Made by a program: the position numbers and the translations under genes
Notes under the pieces: generated by a model
Databases searched by the model: none
Told to the model about the DNA's origin: nothing
Seen by the model: the letters and a program-made list of their open reading frames with translations, nothing else
Source: Candidatus Nomurabacteria bacterium
GTDB taxonomy: Bacteria; Patescibacteriota; Saccharimonadia; Saccharimonadales; UBA7683
Reading direction: 5' to 3'
DNA length: 64,000 nt
Assembly (NCBI GenBank): GCA_020631895.1
Contig: JACKGR010000002.1
Coordinates: 92,639 to 156,638 of the forward strand
Shown here: one piece after another, positions 35,363 through 44,006 of the stretch
Layout of the letters: every line of letters starts with the position of its first letter
Numbering within the stretch: position 1 is the first letter of the stretch

Positions 35363-36469
35363 ATGGCACAGCGTGATTACTATGACATTTTAGGTATTGA
35401 TAAGTCAGCATCTGCTGATGAGATTAAAAAAGCCTATAGAAAAGCCGCTGTTAAGCATCATCCAGACAAAGAGGGCGGAGACGAGGCCAAGTTCAAAGAG
35501 GCAACCGAGGCTTATGAGGTATTAAAAGATCAGACAAAGCGCCAGAGATATGATCAGTTTGGTCATGCCGGAGTTGGTGGTAATGCCGGCGGAGCTCCTG
35601 GCGGCAATCCTTATGAAGGCTTTGGTGGATTCAACGGTCAAAGTATGCACTTTGATTTTGGGGATGGTGGTCTTGGCGATATCTTCGGTAGTTTTTTTGG
35701 TGGAGGCCAAAGTCAACGACGTGGTGACGACATGGGTCGCGATGTTCAAACCGAGATCACACTTAGCTTTGAGGATGCAATTTTTGGTATTGAGAAGACG
35801 ATTAGCTTATCGATGAACGATGTTTGTAGTCACTGTAAAGGTAAGCGAGCTGAGCCCGGCTATGACCTTAAGACTTGTGAAACCTGCAAAGGTTCTGGTC
35901 AGGTTGTTCAACAGATGAATACGATCTTCGGCGCAATTCAACAAGCCGCGCTTTGTCGAGACTGTAATGGTCGTGGAAAAATTCCCGAGAAGCCTTGCTC
36001 AGTTTGTAAGGCGACTGGTGTCGAGCGTATGAAGCAGGAGATTACAATAAAGATTCCCGCCGGAATTGAAGACGGAGCGACTATCAGACTTCGCGAACAT
36101 GGTGAAGCAGCCGCTAACGGTAATAAGGGAGATTTGTACGTACAGATTAACGTTAAGCCTCACAAGCACTTCACTCGGGAAGGTGACTTAATACTTTCAA
36201 GCGAGCATATAGATATGGTAGATGCCGCACTTGGAACAGATATTACAGTTCAAACAGTTGATGGTCCAAAAGTTATGCGAGTTCCAGCCGGAACGCAGAG
36301 CGGAACAGACTTTAAGCTGAGTGGACACGGGGTACCTCACTTACGTGACAAAAATAGAGGTTCACATATTGTAACGGTCTTAGTTGATACGCCTACCAAC
36401 CTCTCAAAAGCTCAAAAGGAAATTCTTGAGGGTTTAAAAGACAATAAAAAGCGCGGCTTCTTCAGTTAA
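35363..36469 (+). CDS. dnaJ: Chaperone DnaJ
   Basis: 368 aa. J domain with KHHPDKEGG, Gly/Phe-rich linker (residues ~72-115), four CxxCxGxG-type zinc repeats ([32 protein letters not shown]) and the C-terminal substrate domain. Co-chaperone of DnaK. Starts 3 bp after the VKOR gene. Confidence 0.95.
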   Translation: MAQRDYYDILGIDKSASADEIKKAYRKAAVKHHPDKEGGDEAKFKEATEAYEVLKDQTKRQRYDQFGHAGVGGNAGGAPGGNPYEGFGGFNGQSMHFDFGDGGLGDIFGSFFGGGQSQRRGDDMGRDVQTEITLSFEDAIFGIEKTISLSMNDVCSHCKGKRAEPGYDLKTCETCKGSGQVVQQMNTIFGAIQQAALCRDCNGRGKIPEKPCSVCKATGVERMKQEITIKIPAGIEDGATIRLREHGEAAANGNKGDLYVQINVKPHKHFTREGDLILSSEHIDMVDAALGTDITVQTVDGPKVMRVPAGTQSGTDFKLSGHGVPHLRDKNRGSHIVTVLVDTPTNLSKAQKEILEGLKDNKKRGFFS

Positions 36470-36471
36470 CC

Positions 36472-36508
36472 AACAAGGATAAACCCTGTTGCAGGGTTTA
36501 TCCTTGTT
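36472..36508. terminator. 17-bp perfect hairpin after dnaJ
   Basis: AACAAGGATAAACCCTG and its exact complement around a TTG loop. Only a short T-rich tail follows. It may terminate both dnaJ and the convergent gene. Confidence 0.7.
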
Positions 36509-36534
36509 ATTAGCCGAAATATTTTATAATAATG

Positions 36535-36879
36535 TTATTTGATGATCTCAAAACCGCCAACTACTGGGAGTTTTACCATCTTGCCATTAGCGGCGTTAAT
36601 TATACCCATAATTGCAAGTACTAGAACTGCTAGTGAACCAAATAGCCATACAAACCAACCTAAAATTGGGACTATAGCAACTACGCTAAGTGCCACTTCT
36701 GCAATAAATAACGCGCATCCTTGGTTTGCGTGAAATTTTGCAAATGGAGATTTTGGTGCTGCTAGTAGCGGGACAACAAATAGAATACCAATGTATGCTA
36801 AAACCCCATAAATTTTATTCTCTTCAACGTCTTTAGTTTGACCCTCAACTTTTGGAGCAGATTTTTTTGCTTGTGCCAT
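36535..36879 (-). CDS. DUF4870-like small membrane protein
   Basis: 114 aa from the ATG that has GAGG upstream (MAQAKKSAPK). Three membrane segments with KFHANQGCALFIAEVALS, the pattern of DUF4870/COG3296 proteins. Function unknown. Confidence 0.65.
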   Translation of the reverse strand: MAQAKKSAPKVEGQTKDVEENKIYGVLAYIGILFVVPLLAAPKSPFAKFHANQGCALFIAEVALSVVAIVPILGWFVWLFGSLAVLVLAIMGIINAANGKMVKLPVVGGFEIIK

Positions 36880-36939
36880 ATTTATCCTCACTTTATTAAT
36901 TAATACTTTTATAATGCCAAATGATTGAAATAATTACAA

Positions 36940-38220
36940 TCAAGAGATTGTTTTTAATTGCTCAATTATATCATCATAATCTGGGCTAGGTATACAATGC
37001 TTGCTATCGAACCCATTTAAAATATCTTCAATTTGATCCTGTTTAATGTCTGAAGTGTGCTTTAAGAATAAATTATAAAGATCTGCGTCAATTTTAATTT
37101 GTTTACCTTCTAATATGAGCTTGGCAGCAATTTTACATTCTTCTAGAGTGCCTACGCACTCAAACGGCTTGTCCTCCTCGTGGTTTATCAGCGAAACTAT
37201 ATGTTTTTTGAGTTTTGGAGTATTAATGCAATCTTCCCCTAGCGTTCCGTCGGCGAATTTAGGAGATACAGAGTTTAGGATTAGCGTAATGAATGCGCAC
37301 TTTGGGCATTTCATACACCAAAATCCTTTTCGGAAACCATGGTTGCAACTAATGAAAATACTAGAATATTCGGGGTACTTAACGAGTATTTTTGCTATTT
37401 GTATCTCATGTATAGGTCTTAGTATGCTGAAGTATCGCACAGGAATGCCATAAACTGATAATAGTTCTGACAGATCCTTCTCAAACTCGAAGGACTTTGA
37501 GTATTGGTGATTAACTTTGACTCCCTCGATAGTTAAGTTTGGTTCGTTTGAAGAAGTTTCATTTGAGGCTATAACATCAAACTTGCCAAGTAAATAGGCA
37601 CTCAAAATTGCTGTAATGGCAATGGCCGCGCTTGTCGGACGATGGCCAGAGAACTTTCCATCTTTGCGCCTTTCATCCATAAGGCGTCTAAATATAACTG
37701 GTTTTTTAGAGAAGTGTCTGGCAACATTTGCTTGAGCTTTACTTGTGCCAACTTGAAAAAAATCAAAATTAAGACCAGACTCAGTTAGTAATATATTACT
37801 AACAATCCCGTCTTTGCCACCTCCATTAAGCAGTAGTCTACCCTCCGATTTATGATTTATTTCAGGCATATTTGTTTTCAAATTCGTTGTTTGGTGCGAA
37901 AAAACTACGGTTTTTGTGTTAATGGGTATGTAATTCTCGACTCTAAATTCTGCCATTCCATTGAAAATAAGTTTTTCAAAAAATGCTATTTCTTCTTGGT
38001 CAAGACAAAAGCCTGCTTCAAGTATCGTGAAGTATTCTACATTGAACAAATATAAGCTGTGTATAAGTGCCACCCACCTTGCTAGTCTTTGGGCAGTAGG
38101 GTCGGTAACATTAATAGTAGCGGGAGCAATAAAGTCATGAATATATTTAGTGCCATTGAAAATATAGCTAGCACTTATAATGTCTCCTCGGACAATAGGA
38201 TCGTTTACAAATAGGTTCAT
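36940..38220 (-). CDS. MurL-type UDP-MurNAc-L-Ala-L-Glu epimerase homologue
   Basis: 426 aa. Family hallmarks: PP-loop-like LLNGGGKDG (residues 131-138; usually GGGKDS), SGHRPTSAAIAITAIL, NHQYSKSFEFE, RYFSILRPIHEIQIAK, SCNHGFRKGFWCMKCPKCAFITLIL with three cysteines, and KPFECVGT. MurL activates the terminal L-Glu of UDP-MurNAc-dipeptide with ATP and inverts it. No MurD2 is adjacent. Divergent by 20 bp from a RimK-like ligase, so it may epimerise a peptide made by the neighbours instead. Family recognised from memory of conserved motifs. Confidence 0.7.
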   Translation of the reverse strand: MNLFVNDPIVRGDIISASYIFNGTKYIHDFIAPATINVTDPTAQRLARWVALIHSLYLFNVEYFTILEAGFCLDQEEIAFFEKLIFNGMAEFRVENYIPINTKTVVFSHQTTNLKTNMPEINHKSEGRLLLNGGGKDGIVSNILLTESGLNFDFFQVGTSKAQANVARHFSKKPVIFRRLMDERRKDGKFSGHRPTSAAIAITAILSAYLLGKFDVIASNETSSNEPNLTIEGVKVNHQYSKSFEFEKDLSELLSVYGIPVRYFSILRPIHEIQIAKILVKYPEYSSIFISCNHGFRKGFWCMKCPKCAFITLILNSVSPKFADGTLGEDCINTPKLKKHIVSLINHEEDKPFECVGTLEECKIAAKLILEGKQIKIDADLYNLFLKHTSDIKQDQIEDILNGFDSKHCIPSPDYDDIIEQLKTIS

Positions 38221-38240
38221 TTATAATATAATACACTCAT
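38221..38240. promoter_or_regulatory. 20-bp divergent promoter region of the murL-like and ATP-grasp genes
   Basis: On the plus strand TATAAT (38227-38232) ends 8 nt before the ATG. On the minus strand TATTAT sits 7 nt before the murL-like ATG. Both -10 boxes overlap in 20 bp, so the two transcripts compete or are co-controlled. Confidence 0.5.
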
Positions 38241-39161
38241 ATGATGAATTCGTCAAACAAGAACATATTAGTGCTAATCAATCAAAAGACTAGTCCAACA
38301 GATAAAAATTGGACATTTTTCAGAAGAACTTTAAAAGAAGCAATCAATGATTCAAAGATTGAAGTTACTATGGGGGCACTATGTGATTTTGTATATGAAC
38401 TGAGTGACGAGGAGCATAAAATCTATGATAGACAGAGGGGTTTTAGTCTGACCGATTTTGATTTGGTGGTTTTTAGAATAATCAGAAAAGAGTTTGCTCG
38501 AGCATCTTCATGCGCCTCACTTCTCCAAGAAAAAAACATTCCATATATCGATTCAATGATTCAGCCATCTCCGAGGTCAAAGTATTCTGCTGCAGCAGTC
38601 AGACGAAGTGCTGGTTTTAATACTATAAAGTCAGTATATTCAAACAACAGTGAACTCATTTCATTGATAGATGCGGACGAAATTAAAATCCCATTCCCTT
38701 TAGTTCTTAAGGATGTTAATGGACGAAGGGGTATGTTAAATTTTGTTGCTAAGAACAAAGATGAAGCAATTAAAGTTTTGGCTGAAAATCCTGAGGTTCA
38801 GTTTATTATTCAAGAGTTTGTTCCTAATGACGGAGATTATAGATTCTTAGTTTTTGGAGGAAAAGTAGTATTAGTAATACATCGGCAGGCTCAATCTGGT
38901 TCGCATCTAAATAATACGTCACAGGGAGGAGTCTCCAAGATTGTTGATATTAGCAAGTTTGATCAAAAACTACTAGATGATGTTGTCTTGGCTGCTAAAC
39001 TTGAAAAACTTGAAGTAGCCGGTGTTGATATAATGATAGATACGGTTTCTAAAAAACACTACGTAGTAGAGGTAAACTCATCTCCTCAGCTTGCCACTGG
39101 GGGATCACCAGAGTTAAAAATGAAGGCTTATTCTGATTACCTCAAATCAATCGTAAAGTGA
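38241..39161 (+). CDS. RimK-like ATP-grasp ligase 1
   Basis: 306 aa ATP-grasp: pre-ATP region with SMIQPSPRSKYSAAAVRR, P-loop-like strand IPFPLVLKDVNGRRG, IIQEFVPNDGDYRFLVFGGKVV, HLNNTSQGGVSKI and metal site VAGVDIMIDTVSKKHYVVEVNSSPQL. Such enzymes form an acyl phosphate and join a carboxylate to an amine (RimK adds Glu to a protein tail). Substrate unknown. First gene on this side of the divergent promoter. Confidence 0.75.
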   Translation: MMNSSNKNILVLINQKTSPTDKNWTFFRRTLKEAINDSKIEVTMGALCDFVYELSDEEHKIYDRQRGFSLTDFDLVVFRIIRKEFARASSCASLLQEKNIPYIDSMIQPSPRSKYSAAAVRRSAGFNTIKSVYSNNSELISLIDADEIKIPFPLVLKDVNGRRGMLNFVAKNKDEAIKVLAENPEVQFIIQEFVPNDGDYRFLVFGGKVVLVIHRQAQSGSHLNNTSQGGVSKIVDISKFDQKLLDDVVLAAKLEKLEVAGVDIMIDTVSKKHYVVEVNSSPQLATGGSPELKMKAYSDYLKSIVK

Positions 39162-39180
39162 TTTCACAGATGTCAATATA

Positions 39181-39209
39181 TTGACAAAAATATATATTTG
39201 GTATATAAT
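39181..39209 (+). promoter_or_regulatory. Consensus promoter of the metallopeptidase/ATP-grasp operon
   Basis: TTGACA (39181-39186), 17-nt spacer, TATAAT (39204-39209), then 6 nt to the ATG at 39216. An ideal promoter giving a leaderless mRNA. Confidence 0.85.
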
Positions 39210-39215
39210 CGTATC

Positions 39216-40619
39216 ATGACATTTGAACGTTCAGGACTGCTGTTAGACAAGCCCCAAACACCGGCGTCCGATGTTGGTATGGAGGAGTCTTTACGTCGCG
39301 TTCTTGAGCCTACGAGTCAAATCTATAAAAAGCTAACAATTTCTGGTGAGCGTAAGGATGATGTACTTGACAGTCTTCATAGTGGTGACTCACCAGATAT
39401 GACCGCTACTCATTTGAGCGAATCAGAACTTGATATTCAACTAGCAAAGTTAAAAAAATGGAAAAATGCTTTACTTGAAGTGGAGGATCTCGATCCACTA
39501 ATCAGGCAAGCATATCGCTGGAGAATCAATGAGGATATTGCCAATGTACACATGTTGCGTGCTTCAGCTGCGGGCGATATGCGTTCTTTCAGGCGATGGA
39601 ACGAGTTTATTTACGGTAAACCAAACGAGCCGATTTACAGAGCAGCCTTAGACTGGGTAGCTGGAGATGCCGACTCATTGATTGATCAATTTGGCGTTGA
39701 TTCGCCTCAAGGTCAAGCAGCCCAATCTGTTTTAGATAATATCGGAGCTAGGCGCGGTGACAGATCATTATTGGTCCCAAGTGAAGAGACTTTTCAATCT
39801 GTTCGCACCGATCATATGCGTGAGGGTGGTTATTACTCGTTACTACTTGCAGGTGTAGAAGTGCCAACAGAAGCTAAGGTTCGGCGTGATGTAGGCGAGC
39901 CGATACTCCGTCATGTAGTGACTAATAATCTTCAGAGTGATTACGACATAAAGCCAGTTGAGGGTACAGTATGGGGCGTAGATCATGTTGAGAGGGTTGT
40001 TGAACAACCCGAAGAATATGCAATGCCGCCAAAACGATTTGTAGGTTTGGGTGCGGGTCACGAGATAGGAACACATCTTTTAGAGAAAGAAAACGGTGAT
40101 CGAGGTCCAATTAAACTTGCTTCAAGAGGCTTAGATAGACAAGAAGTAGGAGAAGGGCGTGCAGTTGTGCGTGAGCAGGTTGTCTACGATACTTTTGATG
40201 AATTCGGAACATTAGTAAGGTGGAGAGATATCATTCGTCGAGATATAGCTATTGGCTTTGCTAGCGGTGTAGCCGATGAGAGAATGCGAACTGCAGCAGA
40301 AACTTACGATTTTATCTACGCTATAGATTTAATGTATCAGACAAAGCTAAAGCCAAACGATCCAGAGGTAGCAGCAGAAAAAGCAAAAAGAAAGACTGAC
40401 CCCTTAATTCTCCGTGTTCTTAAAGGTACTGACGGTACAGGCGGAGCATACTTGAAAGATAAGCTTTATCTAGAAGGTAATGTAGCGGTTTGGCGTGCTG
40501 CGGAGATGTATGGTCCAGGCATTATCTCTGATGGAGATTTGGGAAAATTTGATATTACAAACTCACGGCACATAGTATTATTACAAAAGCTTGGTCTGTT
40601 ACCGAGCTACGGAGACTAA
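39216..40619 (+). CDS. DUF1704/MATCAP-type metallopeptidase 1
   Basis: 467 aa from the leaderless ATG. Zinc motif GHEIGTH (HExxxH, His282, Glu283, His287) is followed by RQEVGEGRAV (Q309-E310), the QEGLA-like motif that supplies the third ligand. The tail GGAYLKDKLYLEGNVAVWRA is typical of DUF1704. Animal members (MATCAP) are tyrosine carboxypeptidases acting on tubulin tails. Here a carboxypeptidase acting on an ATP-grasp-made tail is a reasonable inference. It precedes the second family member by 1 bp. Confidence 0.75.
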   Translation: MTFERSGLLLDKPQTPASDVGMEESLRRVLEPTSQIYKKLTISGERKDDVLDSLHSGDSPDMTATHLSESELDIQLAKLKKWKNALLEVEDLDPLIRQAYRWRINEDIANVHMLRASAAGDMRSFRRWNEFIYGKPNEPIYRAALDWVAGDADSLIDQFGVDSPQGQAAQSVLDNIGARRGDRSLLVPSEETFQSVRTDHMREGGYYSLLLAGVEVPTEAKVRRDVGEPILRHVVTNNLQSDYDIKPVEGTVWGVDHVERVVEQPEEYAMPPKRFVGLGAGHEIGTHLLEKENGDRGPIKLASRGLDRQEVGEGRAVVREQVVYDTFDEFGTLVRWRDIIRRDIAIGFASGVADERMRTAAETYDFIYAIDLMYQTKLKPNDPEVAAEKAKRKTDPLILRVLKGTDGTGGAYLKDKLYLEGNVAVWRAAEMYGPGIISDGDLGKFDITNSRHIVLLQKLGLLPSYGD

Positions 40620-40620
40620 A

Positions 40621-41718
40621 ATGGATCTACCAAATTTTCCTGTCGCAAGTCATAGTTATTTTAGAATTGCAAACTTGAAAGAGCAATATGATGAATTTAT
40701 TGGTAGCGGTGCTAAGAGTAATCCTACATTTAAATATGGGACCTCGTTCTCAAACGTTGTTATTGCCCGGCGCCTTAAAAAAGTGAGTGATAACAGTCTT
40801 GATTTAGTCTCAGCTGGACTCAATTTGCAATCTAAAACCGTAACTAAAAAAGATCTTAATCATTTTAGATTTATTAACGCTGCAAAATATGGCAATCCAA
40901 GATCCGATTATGTTAACGCTATTTTAAGTAGAGTTGAATCAGCAGTTGACAGTGAGACAAAAGATTTATGGCAATATATCTCACAGGCATGCTCTTACAA
41001 ATCTGACAATAATGAAAAAACTTCAATTTGGCCGAGCCCGCAACTATTTAATATGATAAAAGGCTACGGTCAGAAATATATGGTTGATCTAGTTCGGGCA
41101 GATTATAAAATTGGATTGCACGGGGTATTTAATCTTATAATTAAATCGACTGGGTTAGCTAGCGACGGCTGGGTTTTATGTAGTCGGGATGATGACTCCT
41201 CAGCCCACGTAACACATAAAAATAAAAGAATAACCGTCGGATCAAATTATCGCCCAAGAAACATTAGAGCTACCTACAGAATAGTAGCCCATGAGATTTA
41301 TGGACATGCCTTACGAGGGCCGCAAGACGATCTAAAAGAGAGCGAAGGTTTTGCAATATTGTTAGAGCAACTACTCGATAAAAAATTTAAGCCTCGTCGT
41401 ATGTTTAGGTACCTAGCAGCAGCATTGGGTTGGGGTACTACCACTGATTCCATGGACTTCTGTGCGGTTTATGAGATTATTTGGCGATCAATGGTGATAT
41501 TAAGTAAATATAGTGAGATTGATGCAAAGAGACATGCGTTTTCAGAATGCGCCAGAGTATTTCGGGGCGGACGCCCTGATATCCCAGGAGCGGTTTATTT
41601 AAAAGACACATTATATTTCTCTGCAAACATGTTGTTTTGGCAGGAGTTTGAGAAATCAACCATAAGCTATAATGATTTTATGGAAATAGCTAATGGATCT
41701 AAAAAGGTTTTATCATAA
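40621..41718 (+). CDS. DUF1704/MATCAP-type metallopeptidase 2
   Basis: 365 aa, start at MDLPNFPVASHSYF directly after the previous stop. Zinc motif VAHEIYGHAL (His224, Glu225, His229), then KESEGFAILLEQL (Glu242) in place of QEGLA, and GAVYLKDTLYFSANMLFW near the end. It is clearly a divergent paralogue of the preceding protein, shorter at the N-terminus. Its last base overlaps the start of ATP-grasp 2. Confidence 0.7.
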   Translation: MDLPNFPVASHSYFRIANLKEQYDEFIGSGAKSNPTFKYGTSFSNVVIARRLKKVSDNSLDLVSAGLNLQSKTVTKKDLNHFRFINAAKYGNPRSDYVNAILSRVESAVDSETKDLWQYISQACSYKSDNNEKTSIWPSPQLFNMIKGYGQKYMVDLVRADYKIGLHGVFNLIIKSTGLASDGWVLCSRDDDSSAHVTHKNKRITVGSNYRPRNIRATYRIVAHEIYGHALRGPQDDLKESEGFAILLEQLLDKKFKPRRMFRYLAAALGWGTTTDSMDFCAVYEIIWRSMVILSKYSEIDAKRHAFSECARVFRGGRPDIPGAVYLKDTLYFSANMLFWQEFEKSTISYNDFMEIANGSKKVLS

Positions 41719-42611
41719 TGAAAAAGGTATTAGTAATTGGATCAAAAGAGAGTGGCACAAAGAATGATCCACAAGTAATATCAAAAACTCTGCAGAACGC
41801 CGGCTTAAAGGCGGAATTTATTGAGTGGGAGAAGTTGGTATTTTCAATCAAAACAGGCGAGGTGTCAGTATCCTTTAGTGGTATAGAACTAAGTGAAATG
41901 GTACCCGATTTAGTTATTGCGGTTGGTTGGTACAACCCCTCAATAAAGTCGAACTATCGCGAGGTCTCTTTAACGCTCGGGCTTTACTTAGAGCAAAATA
42001 ATATAAATTATTGGAATAGCGAAATGTCAAAACAGAGATCGACAGGGAAATTATCCTGTCTTTGTATGTTAGCACTACATGGCATCCACATTACTCAAAC
42101 CACTTACTCGTTATCGGGTGATTTAATAGCTCCGCTTGAAGATTTTCCGGTTATTATCAAGGCAACTGCTGCAAGTCGAGGATCGTCAAATCATCTAGTA
42201 CGGTCAATTGATCAGGCTAAAAGATTGCTTGGTGAAATACCAAATCGAATGATTGTACAGCCATACATCAAGAATGATCACGATCTTAGAGTGATCATGA
42301 TCGGGGGAAGAGCTGCAAAAGTTTTAAAAAGATATCGTAGTGATGACAAAAGTCATCTAAATAATACTTCTCAAGGAGGTAGTGCACATTGGTTAGACCC
42401 GCGTGAAGTAGGGGATTCTCTATTGACAATATGTGAGAAAATATGTAAAATAATGAATAGAGAAATGGCCGGAATTGACTTTATCCCAGATGACAGTTCG
42501 CCCTATGGATATAGTTGTCTTGAGGTAAACTCTATCCCTCAGCTTACATCCGGCTTTGATGTTGAGGCTAAGATGAATGCACTGGTAAAATCGGTAAAAG
42601 ATAATAATTAA
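41718..42611 (+). CDS. RimK-like ATP-grasp ligase 2
   Basis: 297 aa. N-terminal Rossmann-like region VLVIGSKESGTKND, ATP-binding FPVIIKATAASRGSSNHLV, IVQPYIKNDHDLRVIMIGGRAAKV, SHLNNTSQGGSAHW and the final metal site MAGIDFIPDDSSPYGYSCLEVNSIPQL. It shares the HLNNTSQGG stretch with ATP-grasp 1, so these two are related more closely to each other than to ATP-grasp 3. The ATG overlaps the upstream TAA. Confidence 0.75.
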   Translation: MKKVLVIGSKESGTKNDPQVISKTLQNAGLKAEFIEWEKLVFSIKTGEVSVSFSGIELSEMVPDLVIAVGWYNPSIKSNYREVSLTLGLYLEQNNINYWNSEMSKQRSTGKLSCLCMLALHGIHITQTTYSLSGDLIAPLEDFPVIIKATAASRGSSNHLVRSIDQAKRLLGEIPNRMIVQPYIKNDHDLRVIMIGGRAAKVLKRYRSDDKSHLNNTSQGGSAHWLDPREVGDSLLTICEKICKIMNREMAGIDFIPDDSSPYGYSCLEVNSIPQLTSGFDVEAKMNALVKSVKDNN

Positions 42612-42628
42612 GAAAGGCTGGAACCACG

Positions 42629-43528
42629 ATGAAAATTGGCATATTGACTCGTCAGCCAGGATACACCGTCCGCCGGCTACGCGAGGAAGCTCGTAAACGT
42701 GGCCATGAAGTAAAAACAATAAAGTACCCAGAGTGCTACGTTGATATTAAGCAAAATCACCCCGAAGTTTTGTATCGAGGAGAAAGATTAAGTGATTTGG
42801 ATGCAGTGATACCCAGGATTCTTCCTGGGATGACCCCATACGGTGCCGCGATTGTGCGCCAGTTTGAGATGATGGGAGTCTATACAACAGCAAGGTCTAT
42901 AGCTATAAGCAGGTCTCGTGATAAGCTCCGTTCAATCCAGCTACTTAGTAAATCCGGGATTGGGATTCCAAAAACAATATTCTCAAGAGAGACCGACGCA
43001 GTAGATGACCTAATTGATCATCTAGGAGTTCCGATGATTATCAAACTTGCAAGTAGTATGCAGGGTAATGGCGTGGTGCTAGCTGAAACTAAAAAGGCAG
43101 CAAAATCTGTAATTCAAGCATTCTATGTTAATGACACAAGCTTTCTTCTACAGGAGTATATTGAGGAAGCTGCTGGCTCGGACATAAGAGCTTTAGTTGT
43201 TGGTAATCAGGTGGTTGCCAGTATCAAACGACAAAGTTTAGATGATGATTTTAGAAGTAACCTACATCAGGGTGGAAGTGCTAGCATTATAAAACTAACC
43301 GATGATGAGAAGAGAACTGCGCTAAAAGCTGCTAAAACGATGGGCCTACAGTTCTGTGGTGTTGATATGATTAGATCAAACAGAGGCCCTCTTGTTCTAG
43401 AAGTTAATTCAGCACCTGGTCTCGAAGGTATAGAGACAATTACTGGCAGAAATGTCGCAGGAAAAGTTGTAGAGTATATTGAGAAGAATGCTAAGAGGAC
43501 ACATAAAAAAGATAGAGTTGGTGCGTAA
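42629..43528 (+). CDS. RimK-family alpha-L-glutamate ligase-like ATP-grasp 3
   Basis: 299 aa, close to RimK/LysX: MKIGILTRQPGYTVRRLREEARKRG, AVIPRILPGMTPYGAAIVRQFEMMG, SRDKLRSIQLLSKSGIGIPKT, VPMIIKLASSMQGNGV, FLLQEYIEEAAGSDIRALVVG, SNLHQGGSASI and VDMIRSNRGPLVLEVNSAPGLEGIE. The most canonical of the three ligases. AGAAAGG lies 13 nt upstream. RimK adds glutamates to ribosomal protein S6 in other bacteria, but no target is evident here. Confidence 0.8.
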   Translation: MKIGILTRQPGYTVRRLREEARKRGHEVKTIKYPECYVDIKQNHPEVLYRGERLSDLDAVIPRILPGMTPYGAAIVRQFEMMGVYTTARSIAISRSRDKLRSIQLLSKSGIGIPKTIFSRETDAVDDLIDHLGVPMIIKLASSMQGNGVVLAETKKAAKSVIQAFYVNDTSFLLQEYIEEAAGSDIRALVVGNQVVASIKRQSLDDDFRSNLHQGGSASIIKLTDDEKRTALKAAKTMGLQFCGVDMIRSNRGPLVLEVNSAPGLEGIETITGRNVAGKVVEYIEKNAKRTHKKDRVGA

Positions 43529-43955
43529 GCTACTATTTGTAGCTGGAATAACGGCGGTATTAATCGGGCTACTATACATAATTGCGACGACATCGCAAAA
43601 AGATACGATTCCCCTATCCATCAGGGGGCAAGAGTTGCAAGTAGAAATTGCGAACTCGTCGCAAAAAAGATCAAGTGGTCTTTGTTGTCGCGATAGTCTA
43701 GCTGAAGATCATGGGATGTTGTTTGTTTATGATAAGCCCGGTGATTATCGTTTTTGGATGAAGGATACAAAAATTCCACTTGATATGTTCTGGATAAATT
43801 CTGATAAACAGATTGTCCATATCGAGAAGGACGTACAGCCAAGTTCATATCCAGAATCTTTTGGATCTGAAGAACCTGCACAATATGTATTAGAAACTAA
43901 CGCCGGTTTTGCCAAGAAGTATCAAATACAAAATCGCGACATTGTCGCATTTTGA
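43521..43955 (+). CDS. DUF192 family secreted/anchored protein
   Basis: GTG start overlapping the end of ATP-grasp 3 (an earlier in-frame ATG at 43479 would lie deeper inside it). Hydrophobic signal anchor at residues 3-22, then a DUF192 domain: RSSGLCCRDSLAEDHGMLFVYDKPGDYRFWMKDTKIPLDMFWINSDKQIV. Function unknown in the family. Position at the end of the operon hints at an extracytoplasmic component. Confidence 0.75.
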   Translation: MRKLLFVAGITAVLIGLLYIIATTSQKDTIPLSIRGQELQVEIANSSQKRSSGLCCRDSLAEDHGMLFVYDKPGDYRFWMKDTKIPLDMFWINSDKQIVHIEKDVQPSSYPESFGSEEPAQYVLETNAGFAKKYQIQNRDIVAF

Positions 43956-44006
43956 TAATATACGTCAAGCTACTTGATATAGATAAAATCTGATAACATA
44001 AACAGT

